Assembly: GCF_036711975.1 (NCBI RefSeq)
Contig: NC_091970.1
Span: forward strand, 3,541,501 to 3,605,500
Direction of reading: 5' to 3'
DNA length: 64,000 nt
From: Onthophagus taurus
Taxonomy: Eukaryota; Arthropoda; Insecta; Coleoptera; Scarabaeidae
The position numbers and the translations under genes are program-made. Positions 45,636-59,500 of the stretch are shown here, piece after piece (the first letter of the stretch is position 1; each line of letters opens with the position of its first letter). The notes beneath the pieces are model-generated. The model was not told where the DNA came from. It worked only from the letters and a program-made list of their open reading frames with translations, and searched no databases.

Positions 45636-48600
45636 ATGGAAGATCTCTTATTGAATATAATCAAGGAATGTACCGGAAGCAAGTTAACGCAGATAAAAAA
45701 TTCTTCGCAGGAGGCATATGGTTCGCGTTACGATAAAATCCTTCCGTTTTAGATTATTTATAAACATTTTGTTACGTTATAGATTTATTATGCTCCCAAC
45801 ACAATTTATTAAGAAGCCCATCTCACGAATTACGAACAGCTTGTTTTGTTCCTCTCAAATTATCTTTGGAAAGTAAGAAAAGTAAGCTTATATCATTGGC
45901 TGTGACAGGATTAAATGTAAGTTTCTTTTCACTTCGAACTTGTTTCTGAAGAAGGTTGCAACGTGGCATCTGAAACGTTAAACATTTTTTCAAAAGACGC
46001 ACGGCTTAACCCGAAAGTTTCTAATTCCAGGTCTAATGTTAGTTCTAGTGATAGTGCTAGTGTTAGTTCTAGTTTTAGTTTAATTAACACTGGCCATGAA
46101 AGCCTTTGCACTTATTTTATTCTTTAATTTTTTAAAGCTTTTTTTTAAACAATTATCTTTGTTTAGAAAATCGTTCGAGATGAACGTTTCCAATCCGGGA
46201 GCGAACCGGAAGATGATTCCCTTTGGTTACCGGCCCAACTCCTCCATGCAACAGCGTCGATTTTATCGCAATGTGAAGACACCCAAGTTCAAATACTTCG
46301 GGTGGTGTTGTCATTAGCTTGTAGTGCTAGTTGGGCTTTGAACGGTCGATTGGTTATGCTTTTAATCAGTAGGTGTGGGGAAACGTATGAAAATGGGACT
46401 CAAGCGGTTCGAGCTGCTGCCCAAGCGGCCGCAAGCCAAACATTAACAGCTTTTTGTTCATTTTTGGGTAAATTAATTATTTATGTGGTCAAATTTGATT
46501 TTGATTAGTTAATTTTTAGATGAGGAATGCCAAGAAATCCTACAACAACAACAGAAACATAAAAACAGTGGGAGTAGTGCTGAAATGGTTTATAATAAAA
46601 CATCAGCTGTTGCTTGTTTTAACGAGGCCATTCCTGTGATGCAATACGTTTGCAGTAGATTAGAAGAAACTAAATCGTAACCTTCAAATAATTTATTTTT
46701 TTTATTTTAATGATTTATTTTTAGGGTACCAAAATCTAATGACACGACGGTCTTCCTTCTCGAATGCCTTCTTACTTTAGTAAACACTTTGCCTCAAACG
46801 GTACATTCCAACACACATTTCACGACTTTCTTATGGCAACGTTTTTGCCCGGCTCTTTTGGCTTTATTGGGAGCCCCCGGTGATCCAACAACGCAATCTT
46901 TAACCAATAGTCAAGCGAAGATCGTGTACAGCATAGGAATCCAAGTGGTACGATTAGTTGGAAGAGAACGTGCGTTAAGACCCGTTTTGGAAGCGTTGTT
47001 CCATCGAATGCTTCTCCTTCCAAATCCGATAAAGCGATTAGAACCACTTCGAGCAGCCAAAGAACTTTTGCGCTCCCCGGCTCGCTTAGCCGATTTGTTA
47101 TTGCTTTCGGGACCAATTCATAGACACGCCGGTGATGATATGGCTATTATTAGATTGATGGTTGATTCAATCGAGGAGTCGGCACAATGTAATGAGCCGA
47201 ATATAGTTTTGGCGAGTGTTGAGTGTGTTGGGGCGCTTTTAGGAAGTTTAGAGGCGCTTTGTCGCGGTGAAGGCTTAAATTTAGACGACTCCGAAGTGAC
47301 AGAGCAAAGATATCCAACTTTGGAGCAAGCCGATTATACAGGACCTTTAACGTACCAATCTTTAGCGAGGTTACCTAAACCCTACAGGGATGTAGTGGCT
47401 AATTTGAAATATCAAAGTGATTCTGATAGCAGTGGTATTGATGGTGGGGCTCAAATTGATGAGCAAACTGATAGTGAGTGTTCCGGGGCCACCGAAGGAC
47501 CCGAAGAATACGGGAGCCAATCCGATGATAGCATAATGGACGATGAAAGCTTTTTAACAAACCAACAACTACAAAAATTGCATAATTTACCTAAATCGTT
47601 GAATTTAGGCCGAGCTGGAATCAACGAATGCAACACAGACGTTGAACGTCACAATGCAAGACACTTTGTTAAAACGTTACAAAACATTTTACTTCCAAAT
47701 TTGTTAAGTTTAAGGTCTTCGATACAAATCGATGACGTTTTACAGGAATTCGCCTCGAAATGTTGTCAACACAACTCCGCGCAAAACTATGAAATAACCA
47801 CAATTATGAACGCTGACGGGATTTATTTAGCCACTTATTCAGCTTTGTTATTAAATTTAAAACTGATTCAATCAGGGCATTATAATGAACAAGCCAAAGA
47901 ATCAATCACTTTAATGACAGAGACCCAATTCGTGGATGAAATCCATGGAAGTGGGGTTTTAGTTTATGTTTCAGCGACGTGGTTATGCGAGTTATACCAA
48001 AATGTTTTAGCTAAATCTTTGCTTGAAATTGCGGGGTATAACCCAAAAGTTTCACCTCAACCGGCTTTAATTAATTTATTAACAGGTTTTTACAACAAAT
48101 TTTTTATTTCTTAAATCATAATTATTATTGTTTGTAGATGTTGGCGGGTTATGTCCATCTCAACTGTTAACCGATTGGCAAAAACTCCAAAAAGTCCACG
48201 GCCATCAAGAAAATTCCCCCGAAGTCGAAGCCGGAGTAAAACTTTCCCGCAGAGTTTTAACGTGTTGTTGGGGATCCGTCGTTTCCGTGTTAGGAAGCGT
48301 CGTCGAAACATCCCACATAACCGGAACTTCATCGGCTATCACTCGATTAGTCGCACGGAGATCACGCCAAAAATATCGACAAAGACTTCGTGATGATATC
48401 ATAACCGCCAGCTTGGAAGGTCTGCATAAAGCAGCGAGTTTAAGTAACATTTTAAAGTTACAATCGAGAAGTGGGAGTATTTTGGCGTTATTATCGGCTT
48501 CTTCGTGTAAAAATCAAAGCAACGGGGCTAAACTGCCTGCTTCGCACGCTTTATCATTAGATGTTTTGTTATCTAAAGGTACTTAGTTAAAAAATAATAA

Positions 48601-51600
48601 AACAATTAAAATAAATTTATTTTTTTAGGGTTAGCTTTAGGGTCGCATAGTTCCGAATGTTGGCAACACGTTTTTAGCGCCTCCGTAAGTGTTGCCAATT
48701 TAGAACATGCCCTTTTTAGCAAAACGGGGTCTGCTCAACTCCTTATGGTCGCCCAAAATACCCAAAACAACATCGTTACATCAACAACTTGCACCAATAC
48801 GCTTGACCGATTAAATTTAAGCTTTAATCCTAACGTCCAAGAAGAAGAAACTTGCGTTGACGTTTATAGTTTCTTACAAAACACTTCATCTTATTCAAAT
48901 TCAAATAATTCAGCGCAAGGAGATGCTACAGTATCGGAAATCGTTGATAAAAGCGGAGTTTTAAATAGTCAAGGGAAAGGAATTTTGCATGGAGTTCATG
49001 CCGCTAAAGTTTGTTGTGTTTTATCCTCGAAAGCGGATGAATTGTTTCATTCGGCTGCTTTGAAACTTGCTCTTCCTGGGTTGTGTAGTTTTTTAACTGA
49101 GTTGTGTAAATCTTCACATTCACAGGTATATAAGCAAATTAATTTAGTTTTATTATTATTTATTTAATTAATTAAATTTTTTTGTTATAAGTTGGTAAGA
49201 TTGACAGGGAATTTTGTTATACCATGTTTTGAAATCGATTGGACACAAGGTCTATAGAACATAAGGTTACCCAATACCGATTCTCCTCCTCTGAGAGGCA
49301 AGGTGGGTCAGTGACGTAGCTGGTTCTATGAACAACACAACACGATGCGAGGTTTAAATATTTTATATAGACTGTACCACAGTATATGCACGTGTATAGG
49401 GTATCTTTTATTCTGACTGTATCGAACCAGTGACGTCAATTTGCGGGGTAATAATCGATACTACAGAGGCATAGGGAATGAGGTAACCTTATGTTCTATA
49501 AACCTTGGATTGGACACAAATGCTTAAATCGTTGTCATTTAAAACGAAAAAAAATTTGGTTTTATATTTAAACAAAAATAATTGCGAAATTTTTATTTTA
49601 ATTCAACAAAATGTAATAAGAATTTCTTAACCTCAACTATCTAGTTACTAAAAAACTTCTAGTTAGGTACTTATTAGAAATCAAACCAATTTGAATTTGA
49701 CATTGACAGATTTATATTTTAGGTTAATTTTTTTATTAATTTATTTTTTTTTAGTTATTTACGCGTTGTGAAGAAATTCCACGAAAACAATCAAAATGGT
49801 GGAAAAAGCAATTAGAAACGAACCAAAAACCACCAACTACATTACTTTTACATCGAATTGGAGAAGTAACTTTAAAATGTATCCGTTCTGGACGACCATT
49901 AATTCATATAATGAAAGTTTGGTCGATTGTTGGTCCCCATTTTATGCAAGCGGCTTGTCATAAAGACCGAGATGTTTCGAAAAAAGCGGTTCAATGCATT
50001 CACGACACCGTAACGGCTTTGTTGAGCGAACAAACAGAATTGGCGCATTTCCATTTTAACGAAGCTCTGTTTAAGCCGTTTGAAAATTTGCTATGTCTTG
50101 AATTATGTGACGTCGACGTTCAAGATCAAATTGTTTCTTGTTTATGCGAATTCGTCGAGGCGAATCGTACGGAGATATGTTCAGGATGGAGGCCGTTGTT
50201 TGGTACGTTGCGAGTTGCGAATAGCAAAAATAACGCGACTGCGATTTTGGACGTTTTTAAAATATTTTTACAAACCGATAATACTTTGGTGTTTGCAAAT
50301 GCCGCTTTGGATTATATATTATGTTTGTTATCGCACGTTCGAGGAGGGATTATTGAGGAGAAAGACTCGGAAGGTGTTGATTTATGCATAGAGTGTTTGA
50401 AATTGTTACAAAATTGCGCTGCTATTTTATCGATGATGTATAACATGCCGAAATGCCCAACTTTTAATATTTCGCATCGAGTTAACGTGGAGAGTGAGCC
50501 CCAGTTAGTCGATCCGATCCCTCAAAATAACGAGATTAACAATTTTAATCAAGAAAATTTTGAACAATTGTCTTATAAAATATTAGGGATGAAATCGGAC
50601 GTGGAAAATTGCGAAACTTTATCGAAAATGGATCGACAAAATTCTTGTTTGAAGGTGTGGTACGTTTTGTTGGAAGGGTTATCTTCGGCTACTGTAATTT
50701 CACCAAATAAGAGTCAACCGTTTATTGTAGATACTTTGTTTAAATTGTTAAGAGATTTGATTGTAAATCCTGGGGTTAATTTCGGGTTATATTCTATTAA
50801 TCACCTTTTATTACCAACCGTACAAAATTGGTTGAGACAAAACACAAAGTTACAAAAAACTTACGACGTTTGGCACAATTTCAAGCATTGTTGTGGGTTA
50901 TCGAGTGAATTAGTCGTCGATTATTTGAGCCATTTGCAGGGAAATAACGATAAATACAATGATTTAAACATTTTAAACCTAGAAAAGCAGCAAAAACAAG
51001 AAAACCCGGGGATTACGTTGGCGTTAAAACAACTTATTATTATTCTAATTGAATGTATAGCTCAGCCGAATGAAAATATCGCCCGGCTGGGTACCTCTTG
51101 TATCAGACATATCATTTTAAGTGTGGGCCAAATCTTAACGGTGCATCAATGGGAGATAATCGCAACGGGGATGCATAGGGCTTGTACGATTAGTTTGAAC
51201 CCATTGCATCAATTAACGTTGGCGTTTAAACAAAACTCAGATAGCTTTTATGGCGATATGGCCACAGTGAAGGTTGCCGCAAGAAAAGATAGCACAATCC
51301 CCGAAAATGAGCGACTCTACGAGTTAGCCCAACAAGTTTTTTTGATGCAAACCCAAAGAAATTGTAATAAATGCACCGGGAAATTATGCGAGTGCGATTT
51401 AAGCATAACAATCGATGACAGGAGTTACGTTTTCTTATTGTACCCCTTAGATATGACTTCGGTGTTAAACCCCGATTTATACACGGTTCGTGTACCGTTT
51501 AGAAACTTGGTTGTGGGGATTTTAGCCCACCAAATGTTGATACAAACCATTTCAAGCGCTTTGTTACAAAATTTAAACCACGTCACCCCCATTTTAAACA

Positions 51601-52748
51601 TTCTCCAAATCCATTCGTGCAGCTTAAGAGGCATTTTAAAACACGTCAACGCTAAACACGTTAACATCCTATTAAAATGCTTGGAAATATCGAATATTCG
51701 CGCGAAAGAATTCGATTTGCGTCCGGGATTAAAATTCTTAACCCAAAAAGTGGGCAACCTAAACAAATCGGCTAACCTCTATACGCAAGCGAACACTTCG
51801 GAAGTTGTCCAAATAATCGTTTTAATCGAATTATGCTTAGACGGGATCCAAAAGTACAATATAACCCCGAAAGATTTAAAAGAATTATTAGGGAAAGAAG
51901 ACAAAGAGAAACACCAAACCGATTTAGATTACATCGAATCGTTTTTAAGAACGCTCCGGTTTAAATGGGAGTATTTGTGCGAATCTTACATCAATTTAAC
52001 GATTAATATCCCGGTTGATGACGACCTTCAAAGCTTGGATGATTTATCCGAAAAGGAAAGTGAAAAAGAAACTAATCCAACTTTGAAAAGGACCGAAAGT
52101 CTGTGTTCAACTGATTCGGAGAGCTATTTAGAAAAGGGGATTTTATCCGATAACCCGAAAGACGATAAAGATTCGATTAAATCGAGCAAAAACGATCTTA
52201 ACTCCACCGATGACGAAACCAACGAATTAGCGGCGAAATTCAACAAAAAAACTAAATACACGCCACTCCCTAATTCCATTAAGTACGACACCAACACTTT
52301 ATTACAAATGAAAGCAACCCTCTCCACGGAAAGCATCATATCGATCACTAAAAACAAAGAAAAATCCGATAAAGAAACCGCGGATAAAATCGAGCAAATG
52401 TTGGAGCAATACCGCCAAAGAAAAACGATTAATTTTAACCCCCCAACTCAACGAATCAATCCTTTCGTAAATTCGTTACCGCCCCAACAACCGATTCCAT
52501 CGGAGATCCAACAACAACGCGCTTTAAGCATCTTTAAGGACGCCGATGCTTATAAAATAACAAGAATTGAAACTATGGAAGCTTGCTTGGAATTATTGGG
52601 GAGTTTAAGCTCCGATCGTTTATCCCCTTTAGCCGTCGTGCTTAAAGACGGGGGTGTCATGCTAATTAACGCTCAAGACGACAAAATTAAAATTGCCGCT
52701 GAAAAATTGCTTCAAAGAATGAACATTTCTTACGTTGATGATTTTTAA
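45636..52748 (+). CDS. ARFGEF3: ARFGEF3/BIG3-type protein
   Basis: Eight exons fit in phase: 45636-45720, 45783-45916, 46167-46467, 46520-46676, 46725-48085, 48138-48578, 48629-49125, 49755-52748 (1989 aa). The order of conserved blocks follows vertebrate BIG3 (KIAA1244): ECTGSKLTQIKNSSQEAYD and LKLSLESKKSKLISLAVTGL at the N-terminus; MNADGIYLATYSALLLNLKL in the Sec7-like part; SHSSECWQHVFSASVSVANLEH; HFHFNEALFKPFENLLCLEL and SGWRPLFGTL; NTDNTLVFANAALDYILCLL. BIG3 relates to BIG1/2 ARF exchange factors but has a degenerate Sec7 region, and I see no Sec7 catalytic-Glu motif here. In vertebrates it controls secretory granules. Intron 2 and intron 7 carry transposable-element remains. An AATAAA is at 53198-53203. 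Confidence 0.93.
45938..46096. repeat. copy D of the ctagaactag-rich dispersed repeat
   Basis: Contains agacgcacggcttaaccc and then an irregular array of agttctagt/agtgctagt units. It corresponds to the reverse complement of repeat copies A and C. It opens with a ctgaagaaggttgcaacgtg segment absent from the others. It lies in the second intron of ARFGEF3. On the minus strand it gives a spurious Leu/Glu-rich open frame. Confidence 0.6.
49246..49507. mobile_element. MITE, copy 2 (262 bp)
   Basis: The same element as at 11851-12131, with internal sequence in the opposite orientation. Terminal inverted repeats start caaggtctatagaacataag and end with the complement. A perfect 9-bp target-site duplication gattggaca flanks it (49237-49245 and 49508-49516). 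It is about 19 bp shorter inside than copy 1, mainly around the cacagtata segment. It sits in intron 7 of ARFGEF3. Confidence 0.92.
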
Positions 52749-53510
52749 TTGAATGACTTTTACTCGTTCCTATAAACGTTGTAATCGTTTTGCTCACTAA
52801 AACAATAATATCTCTATTTAAAGAAACATGATTACGAATGTATTGTTGTTTAAGCTTACCCGATGGTTGTGCTTTTCCCGTAAACTTAAAATTTGATTTA
52901 TTATTGAGCACACTATGAAATAGATTCTAATAATGAATGTAATTGAAACAAATCTCATCGATGTGACTATTTCAGGTTAAAACAAATCATTTTTATTAAT
53001 TTTAAGCGTATAATTGTAATCTTCGTTAATGTTAGCCACCGTAGCGTCCATAGAATAGAAATGAACCGAAAATGTCCAATATCACAATAATTACTGTATA
53101 ATAATAACATTTATTTTCTCTAAATGTCTTTATCAAGAGATTTATTTTATTATTTGTATTTTATTGAAGAATAATGTAATAATATGTATACGTGATCAAT
53201 AAAGGCAGAATATATTTAAAACAAAATTGTTATTATTTTTGACAATTATAGACATATGTATGTATGTCAATCATCACCAACATTTAAAAATTTACATTAA
53301 ATTCAATAATATTAATAAAACTCATTTATTATAAAATTTTAATAAATCAAACAAAAATCAACATAGAATAAATTAATTAATTAATAAATAAATAATTAAA
53401 TAGTATTTTTTCTATAAAAAGATTAATGACATCTATCGATAAAACGTTCAAATATAATCTGTCAAATAATAGTAAACAAACCGTTTAAACCGTGAAACTA
53501 ATCAAAAAAC
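52749..53510. other. ARFGEF3 3' UTR and CEP162-like promoter region
   Basis: The 3' UTR runs to the AATAAA at 53198-53203. Beyond it the sequence is AT-rich, with a gacatctatcgataaaacg stretch about 90 nt before the next ATG. No other feature was seen. Confidence 0.55.
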
Positions 53511-56500
53511 ATGACTTCGTCGTTTTGGTGGATGAAAAAGTCCAAAACGGACTCAAACATTGTTGATATATCAAAACCGCCTGTCGAAGAAGACATTTCG
53601 TCATCGCTGGCCGAATTTTTACAAAAAGAGGTTATAACCGAAGACTTACCCGTTGGCGATAAAGGCGAACTTGATATCCCTAGTATAATCGAAGAAATTA
53701 ATCGAATAGCCGCTCAAAGCCCATTAGGACCATACGAAGATGGTAGCGGAGATCGTAGTGTTGAAGATTTAATGCGAGAGGCGGAAAAAATTTATATGGA
53801 GAGTTCGAAAAGCTTTGAGCAACTCAGCCAGCATTCGGCGACTTCCCATAACGTTACTGATCACTTAAACTCGAATACTGTGAGTCCGATGTCAGAGAAT
53901 ACCCCGAAAAGTTTAGGGAAGGAGGATGAGGAGTATTCGGATGATTTTAATAAATCGGAAAGTGAACGATCTTCGAAATCGAAGGTTGACGAGATTAGTT
54001 TGGAAAGTTTTGGAACCCCGATCGAAGAGAATAGGGTTATTAATGACAACGTTAGTAAAAACTTGCAAAAAGATGAAGTCATAATTGAAATTAACGATAA
54101 AATGAATCAAGAAGAATTCAATTTAAATTTGGTTGATTCTGCTGTTCATTTAAGCGAAAAGCAATTATCTTTGCAATTGGAGATTGAAACGAAAAATAAA
54201 GAGGTTATCTTTTTTAAAGATGAAGCGATTAAAAAGGATCATGTTATTGAGCACTTAATCGAAGAGAATAAAATAATTAAAAGCGATCTTAGAGAGTTGC
54301 AGGTAAGTTTATTAAAATTAATACAGATTTTTTTATTGATTTCTTGTTCATTTATAAATTAATAACCTCTTTTTTGTTTATTAAATTAATTTCTTCCAAC
54401 AGATTTTTTTGATATATCATTCAAAGCAGATTCAGCAATTACTCTTATACCATTTAATAATTCTTCTCCTGTTGGGATTATGTATTGCGCTGGTAATAAA
54501 AAAGCGTATTTTCCTTGATCTCTTAATTCGAAAGCAAATGAGTATTGAATTCCGATTGATTTCGCCCAATCTGTGCTAACACCAGCTGCGATATAAAGAT
54601 CTGAAACTGCACTAGAAGTGTAAGTAGTTTTATAGGGTTCTTTGATTGCTTTAATAACATTTTGGGATATCATTTTTAATTCGTTTATATTTCCCGGCAT
54701 AGTTTTGCTAAATCCATAAGGATATAAGACATATTGGCCATACGAATGGATTGAAACGTAAGCCTTCCAATAATGAGGGTCAAATTTTTTGATATAATCT
54801 CTTATTGCGACCGTTTCGTGTTCTGAGAATCCTTCAGTTCCGCTAAAAGTTTCTTCGCAAGGATTTGGATCTCCGTAATCCCATTGGTACCCGAAATTTC
54901 GATTTAAATCAGTTCCAAAACAATTTCCCCATCGCGAACGATTCTTTCTCCACAACCGATCTTTAGTGTACGAGTAAATATAACCATCTGGGTTTCCAAT
55001 TGGTAAAAAATGCCAATCTAATTTTTTAATCGCCCCGGATTCTTTGTTAAAATCATTTGCAAATGTGCTAATAACAAAAATAATTGAAGCCGGTGAGATC
55101 CATTCTCGTGCGTGTAACCCGGCCTCAATAAAAATCCCGTTTTTACCACCCCCGGATATTGTAACCACATCAATAGGATTATTTTGTATCGTTTTTCCGA
55201 TTGTTGTTAATTTAATATGATTGTGAACTTTCGTTAAAATGGTTAAGTAATTAATAATGACCGGAAAATTGTGGTACTCGCTCAAATTAAACGTTTCTAT
55301 TTTATGTGAAAACTTCATTTCTTCCGCATCCTCAATTGGTTGCTCATCAATAATTCCTTGAACATCTTTAATTAACACCCGATGAGATATTTCATATCGT
55401 TCCAAATCATTTTTAACCTTCTCCAAGTTATCGGCACTGATTAAAACGTCCGGACTCGATTTATTTACACTCCATCGGGTTATTTCAACTATATCTAAAT
55501 TTTTTATTGCATCTTTTTTCTCTTTAGTGTCCGCTTTTAATTTCCACAGTTGATAACCTTTGTAGGATACTCGTTTAGATAAATCTTGGGTGATTATTAG
55601 TGGGTTTAAAACCGTTATTATTAAAATTGTTGTAAAAATGATGTGCATTTAGATTTTTCTCGCATTTTATTCTAATTGATTTTATTTTATTACTTTTGAA
55701 AGACGTTTTTTTTGATGTAAACAATAAATATGTTTAGGTTATGTTGTTGGGGACATAACCTTAGTTTTTTCGTTTGAATTAACACTAAATTTAGTCGCTA
55801 GATGGCAGTGGCATTTTTTTAATTATTAATTATTTGTTTATTGAGTAATAATAAATAAAAATGTTATGTATTAGCTGCTACTTCTGCTATAACTCTTAAA
55901 ACAGCTAAATCTGTTCCTTGTTCTTCATCATGTTAATGATACCCCAAAATTTTTATTCAAATCAATTTCGGCACAATTTCTTCGCCTCGAACGATTTTCT
56001 TCATATCCGATCTTCACTTCTCGCATTTTATTCCTATTAATTTTATTTTATTACTTTTAAAAGATGTTTTTTTGATGTAAATAATTATTTTATTGGTGAC
56101 ATAACCTTACTTTTTTCGTTGGAATTAAAACTAAATTTAATCGCTAGATGGTGGTGTATTTTTTATCGATTTATTTAAAGAAATTTATTTAATTTTTTAA
56201 TTGTTAAACTGTTTTTTTATAACAAATTAAAAAAGTTATGATTTCCAATTATTACTTCTAATTGAAGGTATACATAAAGTATTTCCGACTGGTCTATAAT
56301 TACATCTCGATCCAATTTCGGCTTTAATCGTTTATAACATCTTGTGCAACTTTATTTATATCTTGATAGTTATTAATCAGTAATTGACCGTAAAAATGGG
56401 TTAAAAGTTAAGTCTTCAATCCATTTTTGGATATGATCGCTTTTAGGTTATGTTAGATTATATTAAAACTAAATTAAATAAAATCTACTTGACACTAGAT

Positions 56501-59500
56501 GGCGCTGTTTTTTTTTAAATTAAATTATTATAAATAAATACAATTATGAATTAGCTGCTGCTTCTGCGATAACTCTCAAAGCAGCTAAACCTTCTTTAGC
56601 ACTTGGAACAATGTACGAAGCGGGTAAAACGAATCCATAACGTCCATTATCTCTTAGCTCAATTGTATAAGCGTATTTAATACCCATAGCTCCTTTAGCC
56701 CAATCATCACTTCCACCTGACGCGGGATATAAAGTATTTCCAGCTGGGCCATAAGTATATGTGGCCCCAGTTTCTTTTTTAATAGCATTTGCGACATCTT
56801 GGGCGACTTTATTCAAATCTTGGTAATCGGTGGTGATTAATTTTTCGTAACCCCAAGGGAATAAAATGTATTGTCCGTAAGAATGGTACGAAATCGAAGC
56901 TTTCCAGTTAGCTTTTGTGTTGGAAATGAACTTTTTAACAGCCGCCGTTTCTGGTTCGGAAAATGGGCCACTTCCCGCGTAAATTTCTTGACACGGATTC
57001 TTCCCGCTTCCTTTCCCTCCCCATTTATAACCATAATTTCGATTCAAATCAGTTCCGGCGCATTGAAATCCGTTGAAGAATGAGGATGATCCCCTCGCGC
57101 GATTTTTTCTCCATAAACGATCTCTTCCGTGCGAGTACTCATAGCCATCCGGATTTAAAACGGGGATTATATAATAATCGAGATTTTGGAGATTTTTTGA
57201 TTCGGATTCGATGTTGTGAACTAAATGGTCTATAATAAAGGAAACTGTAGCTGGAGTGATCCACTCTCTCGCGTGGATTCCCCCATCGATCCAAATCGCT
57301 TTGTTGTTTGCATTTCCATTGGAAATTTTTAACAGTTTAAGAGGTCTTCCTTCAATTGATGATCCAATTACGTAAACTTTGCAGTATGAGGGATAGGTTT
57401 CGGCTAAATAATCCAAATAATTATGGATGTCGGATAACCTATGATATGACGTAAACGTCATTCGGTGCCCTAAAAAAAATATTTATTTATTTAATTAATT
57501 AAAAATTAATTTTGTTGTTTTTAACCATATCGATGTTGGAATTCATCTTCCTCCTCCTCCGAGTGTATATTTTCCTTCTCAATATCGCTTTGTAAATCTT
57601 CAATCATTACATTAAAATCGATTAAATTCTTTTTAAGCAATTTTTGAACGCTTTCCAAGTTTTTCGGGGGAATAACAACGTCGATTTTTGTTCTATTTCC
57701 TCCCCATAACCTTACCCCGTAATTATCGCGAATTTTTTTGATCACTTTCGTTGTGTTTGAATTAAAAGAAACCTTCCAAACTTGATATCCATCGTAAGAT
57801 ATCTTCTCTTCCTCATTTTCTTCTTGATAAACTTTACTTAATGAGACGTTTTTGTTGTCTTTTTCGATTTCTTTGATTTCCTCGTAATCAATTTCGGCAA
57901 CTTTTAATTCATTATTAACCGTGAAACATAACGTTAAACTGAATAATGCTAAAAATAAAGAAAACCTCAACATCTTCACTTTAACCCGTATCGAATCGAA
58001 TTATGGCGTTAATCTTCCGAGTTTGTCTCGTATTTATACCGAGCTGAGTGACCTCCATTCATTCTACAGTTATTTTCGAGTCACCTCGAAAATTTATTTG
58101 TTTCTTTTAAATTAATCCTTATCATCTGTTATTGTTAACTTGTAAGGTGGAGGAAAAAAATTTTGCGAAGAAAACAAATTTAAAAATCGCCTTTTTTTTG
58201 TTTCGTATTCAATTCGAGGAATCAATTCGAAACATTATGCTTGTTTGTGCTTGATTTGCATACGACCTAACGGGATGACCGGGTTTAATTTATTCGGATT
58301 GCGTTCGAAGATGTACTTTTGACCCATTTTTAATTGTAAAGTTTGAATAATTTAATTTAAAACAAAATCTAGATATTATTAATTCCGGTTATCGTTCTGA
58401 TTTATATTTTTTCGTAATCTTCGCGAAAAATCCTTCAAAACGACTCCAAACATGACTATTTTGTCTTTAAAAACAAGCGATATATTATATTTTAAAAAGT
58501 AACGATCGGATTTTTAGTTCTTTATATGATTTAATGATTTAAAAATTAATTTGTTTTAGTCTCAACTCCAAGAAACTATCGATTTGTTAGAACAAGCAAA
58601 AAACGCGTTAAAATCGCAAAGTTTGAAATCGCCCGAAGTCAATTTAGAATTAGAAAAAGCTCTGGAAGATGTTAAAGACACGAAAGAAATAAACACGGCG
58701 CTTCAGCTTCAATTAGATTCCGTGAATCAATCGCACCAATTCTTAAAAATAGCTTACGACGAGTTACAAGTTTCGAATAAAAGTTTGGAAAGGAAAATCG
58801 TCGACGTCGACATCACGTTGGCTAAATACAAAGGGGAATTGTTAAATTTGCAGCATCAAAACGAAAAGTATCAGGAGAACGAGTTAGGTTTAAATAAATT
58901 GTTGGAAATTGAAAAGCTCGAAGTGAAAAGCTTAAAGTTGCAAACGGAGAAAGATGCGAGATGTATCATGGATTTAAATCGGCAAATAAAAGAGATGGAG
59001 CGGATTATAACGCGAAAACATCCCGATTCCGTTTCCGCGTTAATCGTAGCAGCAAAAAACGACGTTTCCGAAAACAATGTTTCAACAAAAAAATTCTTGG
59101 AAGATCGCATAAAATCGTTAGAAACCGAAGCACAAAAGCGCGACGTCCAAAACTCCAAAGTATTTTTAGACGTCCAAGAAAAATTTAACCAAATGAAAAT
59201 CAAATATGAAAGTCACATCGAAGACTTGGAGTTGCACGTAAACGATTTAAAAGATCAATTAAAAAGGCGCGAAGATAATTTTGACGTTTATACCCAAACG
59301 GTACCATTTGAATCACCCCGCAAAGACACCGTTTCGGTTTCCGTTCAAACTGAAACCTTAAAAATAAAGAATCCCCCGAATATTACAAAAAGAAGCGATA
59401 AATTAGATGTTCACGTTAAAGAAGACGCGCATCTTTTAGCGACAATAAGAGGATTACAAACGGATTTATCGAATAAAGAGAAAGCGTTGATGAAAAGCCA

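Noticed and set aside
45929-46111. Leu/Glu-rich minus-strand open frame in ARFGEF3 intron 2
   Set aside because: It is produced by the agttctagt array of a dispersed repeat and has no independent support.
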